This document shows positions 27,161-36,522 of a stretch of 64,000 bases of DNA, piece after piece. The notes below the pieces were generated by a model. It was given only the letters and a program-made list of their open reading frames with translations. It was not told the DNA's origin and did no database searches. The DNA is from Spirochaetaceae bacterium. Its GTDB lineage: Bacteria > Spirochaetota > Spirochaetia > SZUA-6 > Bin103. The DNA lies in contig JAPPNY010000210.1 in NCBI GenBank assembly GCA_028818385.1, positions 62,001 through 126,000 of the forward strand. The letters run 5' to 3'. A program made the position numbers and the translations under genes. The number at the start of each line of letters is the position of its first letter. The stretch's first letter is position 1.

Positions 27161-27521
27161 AGATCAGGCGTCCGCGTTCACGGATGGATGCGGCATGGGC
27201 CGGATACGCCTTCTCGAGCTGCACCAAGTCCACGTCGAACCCGGTAAGTTCGCAGGCCTCCCCATAGAGCGCCAGGAAGTCTTCGGATGAGGCGATGCCT
27301 TCGACCGCGATGTCAATGTCGGACCTCTCGGAAAAGGCGCGCGGGTGCAAGAGCGATCCCCACTGGTAAATCCTTGTCGGATGGTACTTTTCGACTACCA
27401 GATCGACGATGCGGTCGAAGTCGCGGCGTGCGGCCTGCAGTCGCCGCTGGAGCGCCTCGCGGCGCGTCTCTTCTCTGCGGTGCAGGAATCGCCGTGCCGA
27501 TCCGTAGTCGAAGTCACTCAC
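27147..27521 (-). CDS. mntA: Minimal nucleotidyltransferase antitoxin, MntA-like
   Basis: The 124-residue protein has the polymerase-beta-type motif GSLLHPRAFSERSDIDIAVEG: GS, then D-I-D metal ligands, followed by DVDLVQLE. MntA antitoxins AMPylate HepT. Two GTG starts are possible. GTG 27521 is chosen because a TACACT -10-like hexamer (27530-27535) sits eight bases upstream, suggesting a leaderless mRNA. GTG 27539 would add six residues. It follows the aldo/keto reductase gene closely. Confidence 0.82.
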   Translation of the reverse strand: MSDFDYGSARRFLHRREETRREALQRRLQAARRDFDRIVDLVVEKYHPTRIYQWGSLLHPRAFSERSDIDIAVEGIASSEDFLALYGEACELTGFDVDLVQLEKAYPAHAASIRERGRLIYERT

Positions 27522-27548
27522 CGGCTCGCAGTGTAGCACTGCGTCCGG

Positions 27549-28523
27549 TCATGCCCAGACGGCCAAGTCGCCAAACACCGAGCGCAGGCGCTCGGCGTGC
27601 TCGTCGGGGAGCTCCAGGCTCTCCATGCAGGCGACGTTGGCGTCGAGGTGCTGGAGGCTGGTGGTGCCGGTCAGCACCGTGTGGATGTCCGGATGGCGGG
27701 CCGCGAAGCGGTAGCCGGCGGTGATGACCGAGTCGACGCTGCCGCCGACCAGCCAGCCCAGCGGATCGTCGTCGTCCAGGGCGTCGTCGGCGATCAGCTC
27801 GTCCCGTTTCAGCTCGGCGATCAGCGCGCGGAGCTGGGCCGGCTGGGAGAGCTTTGAGCGCACCGCGCTCATGCAGACGACGCCGGCGCCGTGCTGCCGC
27901 GCCAGCGGCAGTGCCCGCTTGGCCGCGAACTGGTTGAGGATCCCGTACTTGAGCGAGATCACGTCCCAGGAGTCCGGGTGGCGTTCGAGCGCCAGCGAGA
28001 CCGCCTCGTGCGCGGGGTCGACGATGTAGCGCTCGCTGATGCCGCGATGGCGGATCTTGCCCTCGGCGCGCAGGCGGTCCAGCACCGGGATGAACCGCTC
28101 GGCGACCTCCTCGTACTGCTCGGGACGCACGCCGTGCAACTCCATGATGTCGATGACGTCGGTGCGCAGCCGCCGCAGGCTCGCCTCGACCCCGCGGGTG
28201 AGCGACTCCGGATCGGTCTGGATCGGCGCGTCGGCGCCGCCCATCCCCGCCGGCGACCAGCGCGGCGAAGGCGCCCACTTGGTCAGCAGCAGGTAACGGT
28301 CGCGCGGCACGCCGGCCAGGGCCTCGCCGAGCAGCGCCTCGCTCTCGCCATAGTTCTCGGAGGTGTCGAAGAGGTTGATGCCGTGGTCCAGGCAGCGGTG
28401 CACCAGGGCGGCGCGCTGCGGGCGCTCGGCCGCCTCCGGGGCGCCGAACCCGCTGGGGCCGCCGGTGCCGAAGGAGACCAGCGAAACCGAAAGGCCGGTG
28501 CGGCCGAGCGTGCGGAACTCCAT
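27549..28523 (-). CDS. Aldo/keto reductase
   Basis: The 324-residue NADPH-type reductase has the full tetrad: D53, Y58 (FDTSENYGES), K82 (LLLTKWAPS) and the His in IDIMELHGV. The C-terminus TVLTGTTSLQHLDANV holds the phosphate-binding part. It reduces aldehydes or ketones of sugars. The ATG has AGGAGCCGAGG upstream and lies 21 bases after a DapA-family gene, so the two probably act in one pathway. Confidence 0.9.
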   Translation of the reverse strand: MEFRTLGRTGLSVSLVSFGTGGPSGFGAPEAAERPQRAALVHRCLDHGINLFDTSENYGESEALLGEALAGVPRDRYLLLTKWAPSPRWSPAGMGGADAPIQTDPESLTRGVEASLRRLRTDVIDIMELHGVRPEQYEEVAERFIPVLDRLRAEGKIRHRGISERYIVDPAHEAVSLALERHPDSWDVISLKYGILNQFAAKRALPLARQHGAGVVCMSAVRSKLSQPAQLRALIAELKRDELIADDALDDDDPLGWLVGGSVDSVITAGYRFAARHPDIHTVLTGTTSLQHLDANVACMESLELPDEHAERLRSVFGDLAVWA

Positions 28524-28544
28524 CCTCGGCTCCTGTGCCGGGGG

Positions 28545-29459
28545 TCAGACGCTGGTCATGCCGGCGTCCGCCGCGGCCTGGTCCAGCAGTTGCATGTCGG
28601 AGTCGGACAGCGCCGCGATCGGCGCGCGCGTGCACCCGCCGGCCAGACCGCGCTTGTTGGCCAGGTAGCGCAGCGCGGCGGCCGGCGTCGCGGCGGCGGC
28701 CGCGAACGCGCGCCGGATGCTGTTCACCTTTCGCTGAATCGCGCGTGCCTGCGCCAGGTCGCCGGCGCGGACGCAGTCGTACAGGCTGATGCACTCCCTC
28801 CCCAGCATCAGTGGCGAGATGCCGTAGTTGGCGTCGGCTCCCATCACCAGCGCCGGCAGCGCCCGCGGCTCCTGCCCGTTGGTCACGAAGAAGCCGTCCC
28901 GGCCGTCGGTGAGGTCGATCAGGTCGATCAACTCCGTCAGGTCCAGGCTGGACTGCTTGATGGTCACCACGTTGTCGAGCCGGCTGAGCTCCACCAGGAG
29001 CGACACCGACATGTTGATCGCGACGCGCGGCGGGTTGTTGTAGATCGTGATCGGCAGCTTGCTCTCGGCCGCGATGCGGCCGAAGTGCCACCGCAGGTCG
29101 TCGTCGCAGGGGCGCAGGTAGTGCGGGGGCGTCATCATCACGCCGTCCGCTCCCGCACGGGCGGCGGCGTCGCCGAGCTCGATCACGGTGTCGGTGCGCG
29201 CGTGCGCGGTGCCGGCGATCACCGTGCAGCGGCCGGCCGCCTCCTCGACGGCCACCTCGTACAGGCGGATGCGCTCCGGCTCGCTGAGCAGCGGGAACTC
29301 CCCGAACGAGCCGGTGAGGGTGATGCCGTGGATGCCTTCGCCGATCAGGTAGTCGATGTTGGTGCGCATGCCCTGCTCGTCGACGCTGCCGTCGGCGTTG
29401 AACGGCGTCAGCAGGGGCATGATGTAGCCGCGCAGCGGCGCGGGACGGTCTGCGGACAT
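28545..29459 (-). CDS. Dihydrodipicolinate synthase (DapA) family aldolase
   Basis: The 304-residue class I aldolase has Schiff-base Lys K168 (VVTIKQSS), catalytic Tyr Y140 (ITIYNNPPR) and GSFGEF in place of the G-T-T-G-E phosphate loop. Family members in such settings cleave 2-keto-3-deoxy sugar acids or N-acetylneuraminate to pyruvate. ATG 29459 is chosen for its GAGGAG upstream. It is the first gene of its unit, divergent from hydantoinase A. Confidence 0.88.
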   Translation of the reverse strand: MSADRPAPLRGYIMPLLTPFNADGSVDEQGMRTNIDYLIGEGIHGITLTGSFGEFPLLSEPERIRLYEVAVEEAAGRCTVIAGTAHARTDTVIELGDAAARAGADGVMMTPPHYLRPCDDDLRWHFGRIAAESKLPITIYNNPPRVAINMSVSLLVELSRLDNVVTIKQSSLDLTELIDLIDLTDGRDGFFVTNGQEPRALPALVMGADANYGISPLMLGRECISLYDCVRAGDLAQARAIQRKVNSIRRAFAAAAATPAAALRYLANKRGLAGGCTRAPIAALSDSDMQLLDQAAADAGMTSV

Positions 29460-29557
29460 GGAACGCTCCTCGTGCGGATTAACCCGAGCTTCGCGCAATG
29501 CGCGCGGAGCGGCAAGATCCGGGAGCGCGTCGCGCGTACGCTCACCGCGCCGCGGGG

Positions 29558-29563
29558 TACGAT
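29558..29563 (+). promoter_or_regulatory. -10-like hexamer for possible leaderless hydantoinase A mRNA
   Basis: TACGAT lies six bases before ATG 29570 and there is no Shine-Dalgarno sequence. This spacing places the transcription start at the start codon. No clear -35 box is seen. Confidence 0.35.
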
Positions 29564-29569
29564 GCGGCG

Positions 29570-31705
29570 ATGGCTGAACCGCCCCGACGCTACCGCGTCG
29601 CCGTGGACATCGGCGGTACCTTCACCGATCTCCTGTTTCTGGACGAGGGGCGGCAGCGCTGCCACGTCGGCAAGGTGCTGACCACCGTGCCCGACCCCTC
29701 GGCTGGAGTGCTGCAGGGGATCGCGGCACTGCTGGAGACGAGCGGGGTGGCGCCGGCAGGCATTGGCGGCGTCATTCATGGGACGACGCTGGTGACGAAC
29801 GCCCTGATCGAGCGGCGCGGCGCGCGAACGGCGCTGCTCACCACCGCCGGCTTCCGCGACGCGCTGGAGATCGGCACCGAGGGCCGCTACGACATCTACG
29901 ACCTGGGGCTCGTCAAGCCGGCGCCGCTGGTGGAGCGCCGGCTGCGTTTCCAGGTGCCGGAGCGGATGAACGCGGCCGGAGCGCCGCTGCGGGCACTGGA
30001 CCCGGCGGCGCTGGAGCCGATCTGTGACGCCCTGCAGGAGGAGGGCATCGAGGCGGTAGCGGTGTGCTACCTGCACGCCTACGCCAACCCCGCGCACGAG
30101 GTCGCAACCGCGGAGTTTCTGCGGGAGCGGCTGCCGCTCCTGCCGGTGACCCTGTCGCACCGGGTCGCGCCGGCCCTGCGCGAGTACCAGCGCGCCTCCA
30201 CCGCGGTCGCCAACGCCTACGTGCAGCCGCTCGCTTCCGGCTACCTGCGCGGGCTGGAGGACGGGCTGCGCCGCGCCGGCGTGGCCGCGCCCGTGCACAT
30301 CATGCTGTCCACCGGCGGCACCGCCACGGTCGAGACCGCGGCCGACGTGCCCATCCGCCTGGTGGAGTCGGGACCGGCCGGCGGCGCGCTGGCGGGAGCC
30401 TGGTGGGGCCGCCTGACCGGCCACGACGAGGTGCTGGCGTTCGACATGGGCGGCACCACGGCCAAGGCGGTGTTCACCGAGCACGGCGAGTTCGCGGTGA
30501 CCGCCGAGTCGGAGGTGGCGCGCGTGCACCGCTTCAAGCGCGGCAGCGGGCTGCCGCTGCTGATGCCCACCATGCAGATGATCGAGATCGGCGCCGGCGG
30601 CGGCAGCATCGCCCGGCTGGGTGACCTGGGACTGCCGGCCGTGGGCCCGCGGAGCGCCGGCTCCGAACCGGGGCCCGCCTGCTACGGGCGCGGCGGGCGC
30701 GAGCCCACGGTCACCGACGCCGACCTGCTGCTGGGCTACCTGGATCCGCACGCCTTCGCCGGCGGCACCATGACGCTGGACGTGGAGGCCGCCCGCGCTG
30801 CCTTCCGGGAGTTGGCGGCGAGCCTGGAGATGGATGCGGTGCGCGTGGCGTGGGGGATCCACGACCTGGTCAACGAGAACATGGCCGCGGCCGCCCGCGT
30901 GCACGCCGCCGAGCGCGGACTCGACACGCGCCGCTACGCCCTGGTGGCGACCGGCGGCGCCGGCCCGCTGCACGCCTGCGGAGTGGCGCGGCGCCTGGGG
31001 CTCGACACGGTGGTGATCCCGCCGCTGGCCGGGGTCGGCTCGGCGTACGGCCTGCTGCTGGCGCCGCTCTCCTTCGACATCACGCGGAGCTACGTGGCGC
31101 GGCTCGACCGGATCGAGCGCTCGACGCTGGCCACGATCCTGGAGGAGCTGGAGCGGGAGGGCCGGGAGCGCGTGGGGGCGGCGGGCGTGTCGGACGATCA
31201 GATTGGCGTACGGCGATCCGCTGACATGAGATACACAGGGCAGGGCTACGAGATCCGGGTGGAGGTGCCGCCGGGCGTGCCGGACGCTGCCCTGCTGGAG
31301 GACGTGCGGCGGAGCTTCGAGCACGCCTACACGGCCTTCTACGGCCAGCTCTGTGACGGCGTGCCGTTGGAGGCCGTGAACTGGCGGGTCTCCGTGGAGG
31401 GGCCGCGTCCCGACCTCGGCGAGGTGCCGGAGCACATGGCGGCACGCGACGACGCAACCGGTGGTGCGGCTCAGGCTGCCGCGGAAGCGCCGTGCCGCGA
31501 TGCGCTGTTCGACGGCACGGGTGCCTTCATGTCCACGCCGGTCTACCAGCGCCACCGGCTGGCGGCGGACTTCGCCGCCGAGGGGCCGGCCATCATCGAG
31601 GAGGCGGAGTCCACCACCGTGGTGCCGCCGGGCTGGAGCGTGACCGTCGGCGCGGGCGGATGCCTGCTGGTGCGCTCCGCATCGGCTGCGGGAGGCGCGT
31701 CATGA
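29570..31705 (+). CDS. Hydantoinase/oxoprolinase subunit A
   Basis: The 711-residue actin-fold ATPase subunit has phosphate motifs VAVDIGGTFTDLL near residue 9 and LAFDMGGTTAKAVF near 290, and a C-terminal hydantoinase-A domain. Together with subunit B it performs ATP-dependent hydrolysis of cyclic amides (hydantoin or 5-oxoproline) or related carboxylations. ATG 29570 is used because the conserved motif follows within 13 residues. Its stop overlaps the start of subunit B as ATGA. Confidence 0.9.
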   Translation: MAEPPRRYRVAVDIGGTFTDLLFLDEGRQRCHVGKVLTTVPDPSAGVLQGIAALLETSGVAPAGIGGVIHGTTLVTNALIERRGARTALLTTAGFRDALEIGTEGRYDIYDLGLVKPAPLVERRLRFQVPERMNAAGAPLRALDPAALEPICDALQEEGIEAVAVCYLHAYANPAHEVATAEFLRERLPLLPVTLSHRVAPALREYQRASTAVANAYVQPLASGYLRGLEDGLRRAGVAAPVHIMLSTGGTATVETAADVPIRLVESGPAGGALAGAWWGRLTGHDEVLAFDMGGTTAKAVFTEHGEFAVTAESEVARVHRFKRGSGLPLLMPTMQMIEIGAGGGSIARLGDLGLPAVGPRSAGSEPGPACYGRGGREPTVTDADLLLGYLDPHAFAGGTMTLDVEAARAAFRELAASLEMDAVRVAWGIHDLVNENMAAAARVHAAERGLDTRRYALVATGGAGPLHACGVARRLGLDTVVIPPLAGVGSAYGLLLAPLSFDITRSYVARLDRIERSTLATILEELEREGRERVGAAGVSDDQIGVRRSADMRYTGQGYEIRVEVPPGVPDAALLEDVRRSFEHAYTAFYGQLCDGVPLEAVNWRVSVEGPRPDLGEVPEHMAARDDATGGAAQAAAEAPCRDALFDGTGAFMSTPVYQRHRLAADFAAEGPAIIEEAESTTVVPPGWSVTVGAGGCLLVRSASAAGGAS

Positions 31706-33456
31706 TCGATCCGATCACGATCGACCCGATTACGCTGGAGGTGCTGCGCAACCGGCTGATCTCCATCGTCGACGAGCAGGCGGCGGCCCTGATCCACGCC
31801 TCCTTCACCACCGTGGTGCGCGAGGCGGGAGACCTGTCCGCCGGCGTGTTCGACGCCCGCGGGCGCATGCTGGCGCAGGCCGTCACCGGCACCCCCGGCC
31901 ACATCAACACCATGGCCAACTGCGTGCGCGACTACGTGGTGCCCCGCCATCCGCTTGCGTCTCTGAGCCCCGGCGACACCCTGATCACCAACGATCCGTG
32001 GGCCGCCTCCGGGCACCTGTTCGACTTCACCGTGGTCACGCCGGTGTTCCACCGCGGCCGCGGCGTCGGCTGGTTCGCCAACACCTGCCACGCCACCGAC
32101 ATCGGCGGCCTGAGCATGGGCGCGGACGCCACCGAGGTGTTCGAGGAGGGGCTGGCCGTGCCGTTGCTGAAGCTGTTCCGCGGCGGCGAGCCCAACCGCG
32201 AGTTGCTGGACATCGTCCGCGCCAACGTACGCATGCCGGACATGGTGATCGGCGACCTGTACGCGCAGCACACCGGCAACCTGGTCGGGGCGCGCAAGCT
32301 CGTGGAGATGCTCGACGAGTACGGGCTCCCGGACGTGGAGGCAGTAGGCGAGGCGATCCTCGACCGGACCGAGGACGCGGTGCGCGCCGCGATCCGGGAG
32401 ATTCCCGACGGCACCTACCGCAGCGCCGTGGCCATCGACGGCTTCGACGACCCCTTGAGGATCGAGTGCCGCGTGCAGGTGGCCGGCGACACGATCGCCA
32501 TCGACTACGCCGGCAGCTCGCCGCAGGTGGAGCGCGGCATCAACGTGGTCATGAACTACACGCACGCGTACTCCACCTACACGGTGATGACCGTGGTGGC
32601 GCCGGCCATCCCCAACAACGAGGGCGCCTTCCGGCCGATGACCATCACCGCGCCGCCAGGATCGATCCTCAACTGCCGCCGGCCGGCCGCGGTGGCCGCC
32701 CGCCACCTGATCGGGCACTTCGTGTCGCAGCCGATCCTGACCGCCCTGGGCCAGGCGGTCCCCGACCGGGTGATGGCCGAGGGCTCGGCCGGCCTCTGGA
32801 ACACCATGCTGGAGGGCAGGACCGGCCAGGACGGCGAGCTGTTCGCCTACATCTTCTTCTCCGCCGGCGGCATGGGCGCGCGGGCGCACTGCGACGGCGT
32901 GTCGGCGACGGCGTTTCCGTCAGGCATCACCGGCGTGCCGGCCGAGGCGATCGAGGCGGTGGCACCGGTGATGCTGCACCACCGCGCGCTGATCCGGGAC
33001 TCCGGCGGGCCCGGACGGTTTCGCGGCGGGCTGGGGCAGGAGATGGAGCTGGAGGTGGTCACCGGCCACGCGGCCGTCCACTCGCCGATGTACGACCGCA
33101 CGCGCATCCCGGCGCGCGGCTTCGCCGGCGGCGAGGACGGCAGCTCGGGAGAGGTGGTGCACAGTGACGGCCGCGCGCTGCACCCCAAGAAGCGCTACAC
33201 GTTGCAGCCGGGGGAACGGTTCACCTTGCGCCTGCCGGGAGGCGCAGGCTACCACCCGCCCTGGCAGCGCGATCCGGCGGCGGTGGCCGAGGACGTGCGC
33301 CAGGGCTACGTGTCGGCGCAGGCCGCGGCGGAGCGCTACGGCGTGGTGATCGATCCCGCGACCGGCGCCGTCGACCACGACGCCTCCGTCCGCCGCCGGC
33401 GCGCCCTCGCCCTCACGCACCGTGACCGGATCGACCCGCCGCGCGTGCGCGAGTGA
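31702..33456 (+). CDS. Hydantoinase B/oxoprolinase subunit
   Basis: The 584-residue catalytic partner of the upstream gene has the typical opening ITLEVLRNRLISIVDEQ, then FTTVVREAGDLSAGVFDARGRMLAQ, LITNDPWAASGHLFDF, GAGGxG-like segment FFSAGGMGARAHCDG and GPGRFRGGLGQEME. The ATG overlaps the preceding stop by four bases with GGGAGG upstream. The substrate is probably a lactam or imide; its coupling to a sulfatase gene downstream is unusual. Confidence 0.9.
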   Translation: MIDPITIDPITLEVLRNRLISIVDEQAAALIHASFTTVVREAGDLSAGVFDARGRMLAQAVTGTPGHINTMANCVRDYVVPRHPLASLSPGDTLITNDPWAASGHLFDFTVVTPVFHRGRGVGWFANTCHATDIGGLSMGADATEVFEEGLAVPLLKLFRGGEPNRELLDIVRANVRMPDMVIGDLYAQHTGNLVGARKLVEMLDEYGLPDVEAVGEAILDRTEDAVRAAIREIPDGTYRSAVAIDGFDDPLRIECRVQVAGDTIAIDYAGSSPQVERGINVVMNYTHAYSTYTVMTVVAPAIPNNEGAFRPMTITAPPGSILNCRRPAAVAARHLIGHFVSQPILTALGQAVPDRVMAEGSAGLWNTMLEGRTGQDGELFAYIFFSAGGMGARAHCDGVSATAFPSGITGVPAEAIEAVAPVMLHHRALIRDSGGPGRFRGGLGQEMELEVVTGHAAVHSPMYDRTRIPARGFAGGEDGSSGEVVHSDGRALHPKKRYTLQPGERFTLRLPGGAGYHPPWQRDPAAVAEDVRQGYVSAQAAAERYGVVIDPATGAVDHDASVRRRRALALTHRDRIDPPRVRE

Positions 33457-35027
33457 CAGAGCACGCTGCCGTGTGCCAGCCTCGCGCGGCCATGGGGAGA
33501 CGGCAGAGCGTCGCCAACCGGCCCAACGTGGTCTTCATTCTGGCCGACGACCTGGGGTGGTGCGACCTCGGCGTCGAAGGGAGCCGCTTCTACGAGAGTC
33601 CGCACATCGACCGCCTGGCCGGTGGCGGGATGCGCTTCACCCAGGGCTACGCCGCCTGTCAGGTGTGCAGCCCCTCGCGTGCCAGCATCCTGACCGGCAA
33701 GTACCCACCGCGCCACGGGGTTACCGACTGGATCGGCGCACCGGCCGGCGCAGCGTGGCGTGAGCAGGGCCGGCACAGCAAGCTGTTGCCTCCCGAGTAT
33801 GAACGCAGCCTGAGAGCAGACGAGATCACCTTTGCCGAGGTGTTCCGTAGAGCCGGCTACCGCACGTTCTTCGCCGGCAAGTGGCACCTCGGCGACACCG
33901 GCGCCGATCCGGAGGACTTCGGCTTTCAGATCAACAAGGGAGGGTGGAGGGTCGGATCGCCCAGGGGCGGGTACTTCGCCCCGTGGGACAACCCGAAGCT
34001 GGAGTCGGGCCCCGACGGCGAATCGCTGCCGCTCCGGCTCGGCAGGGAGACCGCACGCTTCATCAGCGATCATCGGGACCAGCCGTTTCTCGCCTATCTG
34101 TCATTTTACTCGGTGCATGGACCGATCCAGACCAGCCGGGAGCGCTGGGCGCGGTTTCGTGCAAAGGCGTCTGCGCTCGGAGCACCGGGCCGACGGTTCC
34201 GGTTCGATCGGAACCTGCCCGTTCGGCAGGTGGCCGACTGCCCGGTCTACGCGGGCATGATCGCCGCCATGGACGAGGCAGTCGGCCTGGTGCTCGATGC
34301 GCTGGATCGGTTCGGGCTCGCCGAGAACACGATCGTCTGCTTCACGTCCGACAATGGCGGGGCCTCCTCCGGCGACTCCTACTCCGCGTCGATGTTGCCC
34401 CTGCGCGGCGGCAAGGGGCGCCAGTGGGAGGGCGGGATTCGCGAGCCCTTCCATGTCCGCTTTCCCGGGGTGGTGGAGCCGGGGACCACCTGCGAGGTGC
34501 CGGTTTCGGGCATCGACTTCTATCCCACGCTCCTGGAGCTGGCAGGTCTGGGCATGCCGGCCGAGCAGTTGATCGACGGGCGCACCCTGGTCCCGCTGCT
34601 GCGGGGCCGGCCGGACCCGGCCACTTCGGAACGCGACCTGTTCTGGCACTACCCCCACTACGGCAACCAGGGCGGCGATCCCTCATCGATAGTCAGACGC
34701 GGGCAATGGAAGCTGATTCACTACCACGAAGACCGGCACAACGAGCTGTATGATCTGAGTGCCGATCCCGGAGAGCGGCATGACGTCCTGAGCGACCGGC
34801 GCGACACCGCCGAGGAGTTGTGGCTGCGCCTGGAACGTTGGCTCGACGAAGTGGATGCGAACTTTCCGGCGTCCGACCCGCAGTACGATGCGGCCGAGGA
34901 TCAGGCGCGTGTGCATCGGCTCGAGCATGAACTGATGCCCGAGCTGGAGGCGCAGCACGCGGCCTATCTCGACCCGGACTGGCAGCCGAACGCCGACTGG
35001 TGGGGCAGCCAGGTCACCGCCGACTAG
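33453..35027 (+). CDS. Sulfatase, formylglycine-dependent
   Basis: The 524-residue alkaline-phosphatase-superfamily sulfatase has metal ligands in FILADDLGWCDLG (D32, D33), the modification site C72 in CSPSRASILTG, AGKWHLGD and TSDNGG. C72 must be converted to formylglycine by a maturase not present here. The start is GTG 33453, overlapping the subunit B stop (GTGA); ATG 33492 is an alternative. No signal peptide is visible, in contrast to most sulfatases, so cytoplasmic desulfation of imported glycans is suggested. Confidence 0.9.
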   Translation: MTEHAAVCQPRAAMGRRQSVANRPNVVFILADDLGWCDLGVEGSRFYESPHIDRLAGGGMRFTQGYAACQVCSPSRASILTGKYPPRHGVTDWIGAPAGAAWREQGRHSKLLPPEYERSLRADEITFAEVFRRAGYRTFFAGKWHLGDTGADPEDFGFQINKGGWRVGSPRGGYFAPWDNPKLESGPDGESLPLRLGRETARFISDHRDQPFLAYLSFYSVHGPIQTSRERWARFRAKASALGAPGRRFRFDRNLPVRQVADCPVYAGMIAAMDEAVGLVLDALDRFGLAENTIVCFTSDNGGASSGDSYSASMLPLRGGKGRQWEGGIREPFHVRFPGVVEPGTTCEVPVSGIDFYPTLLELAGLGMPAEQLIDGRTLVPLLRGRPDPATSERDLFWHYPHYGNQGGDPSSIVRRGQWKLIHYHEDRHNELYDLSADPGERHDVLSDRRDTAEELWLRLERWLDEVDANFPASDPQYDAAEDQARVHRLEHELMPELEAQHAAYLDPDWQPNADWWGSQVTAD

Positions 35028-35073
35028 CGGTGGTATCCGTGGACATCAGTTTGATGGGGTACTACGGTGAGGC

Positions 35074-35478
35074 ATGAGCCAAGGTCGGTTCTTTGCGCGT
35101 GACGAGGTGGAGCGCGATGCGTTGGAGGGGTTCGAGCTGGGCTGGCACAGCCGGCCGCAGACCACTGCGGCCAGGGAGCTGGTGGTCATCGAGGTGAAGC
35201 TCGAGCCCGGCGGAGGACACGACTTCCACCGCCACCCCAATCAGGAAGAGGTGATCTACGTCCTGGACGGCGAGGTCGAGCAGTGGGTCGACCGCCGCAG
35301 CCGCACGCTGCGGGCCGGCGACTCGGCGTTCATCCCCGCGGCCATGGTGCACGCCTCGTTCAACGTGTCCGGGGTGCCCGCGAAGCTGCTGGCGATCCTC
35401 GCCCCCTGCATCGGCGAGGAGGGGTACGAGCTGGAGGAGGTGCACGAGCAACTCCCCTGGAGCGGGCTGCGCTCCTGA
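35074..35478 (+). CDS. Cupin-domain protein
   Basis: The 134-residue single-domain cupin has motif 1 GHDFHRHPNQEEVIYVLDGEVE (two His, one Glu for metal) and motif 2 DSAFIPAAMVHASFNVSG (His). It could be a sugar-binding sensor or an isomerase. It lies 46 bases after the sulfatase; TACGGT at 35063 is a possible -10 just before the ATG. Confidence 0.85.
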   Translation: MSQGRFFARDEVERDALEGFELGWHSRPQTTAARELVVIEVKLEPGGGHDFHRHPNQEEVIYVLDGEVEQWVDRRSRTLRAGDSAFIPAAMVHASFNVSGVPAKLLAILAPCIGEEGYELEEVHEQLPWSGLRS

Positions 35479-35493
35479 GCCGCCGTCCCGGCC

Positions 35494-36522
35494 TCAGCGG
35501 GGCCTGAAGCGGGCGATCACGTCGTCGGCATAGGCGTGGTTGGCGTCGCGCGTCCGGCCCGCGGCGTGCGGGGTGTGCGCGACGTTGTGACGGCCGATCA
35601 GGGGTGAGTCGAGCGGCACCGGCTCCGCGTCGAACACGTCGGCGGCCAGCGCCAGCTCGTCGTTCAACACGCGCCGGTACAGGGCGCGCGTGTCGCACAC
35701 CGCCGCTCGGGTGACCTGCACCACCAGGCCGTGCATGGGCAGGGCGTCGATCAGCTCCGCGGTGATCAGGCCGCGGGTCGAATCGGTGAGCGGCACCATG
35801 GGCACGAAGATCTGCGCGTCGGCGACCAGCTCCTCGACGTGGAAGCGGCGTGCGGCGCGCGCCGCCACGAACGTGGCGTCGGGCGCGAACGGATCCCAGG
35901 CCGCCACGTCGGCGCCCAGCGCCGCGCACCAGGAGGCGTAGCGGGCGCCGATGTTGCCGACGCCGACCACGCGCACCCGCTTGCCGGCGACGGTGCCGTT
36001 GCAGAACCGCGGGTCGTCGCAGAACTGGGAGCCGCGCACGCGGCCGGCGCCCGCTTCCGGGGAGTAGTCCCACGGCGCCAGGCTGCTCTGCATGGCGGTG
36101 TGGTTCTGCGGAATCCGGCGCAGCCCACAGATGGTCATCGCGAGGGCGTACTCGGCCACGGTCTGGCCCCAGTACACGTCCGCGCGGTGCGGGATGATGC
36201 GCACGCCGCGCGCCTCGGCGGACGCGACCGCCTCCTGCGAGCGGTGCTGCTGGCCGAGGTAGCACTCCTCCAGCGCGGTGAAGGGGTCCAGGTCGCGCGC
36301 GTGGAGTTCGAACCCCAGCAGCACCAGCCTCTGCACCGAGCCGGGATCCGGCACCAGGCGCGCCGGGGCGTCCCCCGAGTCGGTCCGTATCAACTCGCAC
36401 CCGCCGCGTTCCTCCCAGCGGCGCTGCCAGTGATCGGCCGTGTAGGGCCAACTGCGTTCGAACTGCCCGTTCACGCAGATCACGGAGCGCACGCCGGCCC
36501 CGTCCGGCCGCGGAGGAATCAT
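35494..36522 (-). CDS. D-isomer-specific 2-hydroxyacid dehydrogenase
   Basis: The 342-residue NAD-dependent dehydrogenase has the nucleotide motif GVGNIGARYASW, the substrate Arg in VVQVTRAAVCDT, Glu in AADVFDAEP and catalytic His in AHTPHAAG. It interconverts 2-hydroxy and 2-oxo acids such as glyoxylate/glycolate or hydroxypyruvate/glycerate. The ATG at 36522 overlaps the permease stop (ATGA), so it is the last gene of the second importer operon. GTG a few codons later is an alternative start. Confidence 0.87.
   Translation of the reverse strand: MIPPRPDGAGVRSVICVNGQFERSWPYTADHWQRRWEERGGCELIRTDSGDAPARLVPDPGSVQRLVLLGFELHARDLDPFTALEECYLGQQHRSQEAVASAEARGVRIIPHRADVYWGQTVAEYALAMTICGLRRIPQNHTAMQSSLAPWDYSPEAGAGRVRGSQFCDDPRFCNGTVAGKRVRVVGVGNIGARYASWCAALGADVAAWDPFAPDATFVAARAARRFHVEELVADAQIFVPMVPLTDSTRGLITAELIDALPMHGLVVQVTRAAVCDTRALYRRVLNDELALAADVFDAEPVPLDSPLIGRHNVAHTPHAAGRTRDANHAYADDVIARFRPR

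Noticed and set aside
29408..31555. 715-codon open frame on the minus strand opposite hydantoinase A
   Set aside because: It is an antisense shadow caused by high GC; the plus frame has complete family motifs and the antisense product is His/Arg/Gly-rich without a recognisable fold.
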